Notes under the pieces: model-generated
What the model was told of the DNA's origin: nothing
The model's input: the letters and a program-made list of their open reading frames with translations, nothing else
The model's database searches: none
Shown here: piece by piece, positions 50,077-50,861 of the stretch
Layout: each line of letters starts with the position of its first letter
Numbering within the stretch: the first letter of the stretch is position 1
Position numbers and translations under genes: made by a program
From: Bacteroidales bacterium
Lineage (GTDB): Bacteria > Bacteroidota > Bacteroidia > Bacteroidales > UBA3824
DNA length: 50,861 bases
Assembly: GCA_024401025.1 (NCBI GenBank)
Contig: JAKSLV010000007.1
Coordinates: 1 to 50,861, forward strand
Direction: 5' to 3'

Positions 50077-50861
50077 ATGATAGAAATAGGATATACCAAC
50101 AATATGGAGGTCCTGAGGCTTACCCCTCAGGGCGCTTACCTCAATGGCGAGGATCTCGGCGAGATTCTCCTGCCAAGCAAATACCTTACCGCCGATACCA
50201 AGCCCGGCACTCAGGTAGAGGCTTTCATCTACCTCGATAGCGAGGACCGTCTGATAGCCACGCTTCAGCACCCATACACCGAGATCAACCGTTTCGCCTA
50301 CTTGGAGTGCGTGCAGGCCGACAGCCTCGGCGCTTTCCTCTACTGGGGACTGGACAAGGATCTCTTTGTGCCCAAATCGGAGCAGAAGGAGCGATTCTTC
50401 GTGGGCAAGAAATACTTCGTTTACGTTTACCTCGACGAGGTAAGCCAGCGTATAGTGGCCTCTCAGAAACTCGCCAAGTTTATGGGCGACGAGGAGCCTG
50501 AGTACGAGCCCGGCGACAAGTGCGATATCTTTGTGGCTCAGCGCACCGACCTCGGATTCCGTGTTATCGTGGACCACAAGCACTGGGGAATGATCTACAA
50601 CAACGAACTTTTCCGTCCCGTAAAATCCGGCGACTACACCTACGCCTACGTAAAGAATATCCGCGAGGACAACCGCATAGATATGATGCTCGAGAAATCG
50701 AGCGTTAAGGTTGTGGACGCCACCGAGCAGGAAATCTACGAGCGCATTAAGCAGAACGGCGGATTTATGGCCCTCACCGACAAATCGAGCCCCGAGGAGA
50801 TTTTCGAGGAGTTCGGTATCAGCAAGAAGATTTTCAAGAAAGCCATTGGCGGCCTCTACAA
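50077..50861 (+). CDS. CvfB-like S1-domain RNA-binding protein, 3'-truncated by window edge
   Basis: The frame is open from ATG 50077 to the window end, 261 codons. MIEIGYTNNMEVLRLTPQGAYLNGEDLGEILLPSKYL is the first S1-like OB fold; TKPGTQVEAFIYLDSEDRLIATLQ and GAFLYWGLDKDLFVPKSEQKERFFVGKKYFVYVYLDEVSQRIVAS are the next; the last visible region (GGFMALTDKSSPEEIFEEFGISKKIFKKAIGGLY) is the C-terminal winged helix of CvfB. CvfB (conserved virulence factor B, YitL) binds RNA in the cytoplasm and affects virulence regulation in Staphylococcus. The family length is about 280 aa, so only some 20 residues are missing. It lies 53 bp after the CvpA-like gene. Confidence 0.88.
   Translation, partial: MIEIGYTNNMEVLRLTPQGAYLNGEDLGEILLPSKYLTADTKPGTQVEAFIYLDSEDRLIATLQHPYTEINRFAYLECVQADSLGAFLYWGLDKDLFVPKSEQKERFFVGKKYFVYVYLDEVSQRIVASQKLAKFMGDEEPEYEPGDKCDIFVAQRTDLGFRVIVDHKHWGMIYNNELFRPVKSGDYTYAYVKNIREDNRIDMMLEKSSVKVVDATEQEIYERIKQNGGFMALTDKSSPEEIFEEFGISKKIFKKAIGGLY

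Noticed and set aside
1-50861. Prophage, integrative element or insertion sequence
   Set aside because: No integrase, transposase, relaxase, terminal repeats or attachment-site duplication next to either tRNA was found. The lysozyme is an exported single gene without phage neighbours.

Overview
The window reads as a chromosomal segment from a Bacteroidota member, most likely order Bacteroidales. The evidence is the recurrent promoter pattern TTTG-N19..21-TAnnTTTG ahead of most transcription units, the near absence of Shine-Dalgarno sequences, tRNAs without encoded CCA, and family content typical of that phylum (two DUF2723/GT117 membrane proteins, GH97 glycosidase, CarboxypepD_reg + DUF5686 protein, SpoIIE phosphatase with propeller and Y_Y_Y domains, U32 protein of about 600 aa). 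Base composition is moderate. A few genes, notably 1027-2064 and parts of 29403-31118, are visibly richer in A+T.

Layout. 1-3353 holds the 3' part of a malate/L-lactate dehydrogenase-type gene with its terminator, an A+T-rich secreted orphan, and a CapA-family lipoprotein. 3354-10404 is on the minus strand: a U32 protein coupled to a large sensor SpoIIE phosphatase, then frr and a secreted hypothetical. 10504-12478 carries two overlapping UPF0104-type membrane proteins. 12483-13520 is an RNA-rich region with tRNA-Leu(CAA), a probable free-standing small RNA with its own promoter and terminator, and tRNA-Gln(TTG) on the minus strand. 13524-21660 contains a DUF2723 glycosyltransferase-like protein, a 91-aa protein, a Na/Pi cotransporter and a DUF5686 outer-membrane-type protein.

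21682-31180 is the most unusual part. A near-perfect 14-bp inverted repeat brackets a promoter and is followed by five co-oriented genes ending at a strong bidirectional terminator. The first four proteins begin with the same roughly 140-residue domain, which ends in (Q/K)WGF and for which I know no name. In the first it is joined through a Pro-rich linker and one membrane helix to an intact subtilisin-type (S8) protease. In the other three it is joined to strings of CnaB/CarboxypepD_reg-like beta-sandwich repeats, one of them crossing the membrane. The fifth protein has an N-terminal membrane helix, similar repeats and a beta/gamma-crystallin-like end. I propose this as an undescribed membrane-spanning protease/adaptor system. 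Its biological role cannot be read from the sequence.

31207-40059 holds lepA (minus), a STAND-like NTPase, a membrane-anchored periplasmic DUF3352-like protein and an MscS-family channel. 40206-45222 holds a DusB-type tRNA-dihydrouridine synthase with a repeat-rich leader, a GH97 lipoprotein (catalytic residues fit the retaining alpha-galactosidase subgroup) behind a long structured leader, ubiX, and a secreted GH24 lysozyme gene broken by an in-frame TGA. 45299-50861 is an apparent operon of a second DUF2723 protein, a polysaccharide deacetylase, a CvpA-like membrane protein and the 5' part of a CvfB-like S1 protein. No rRNA, CRISPR array, insertion sequence, integrase or replication origin was seen.
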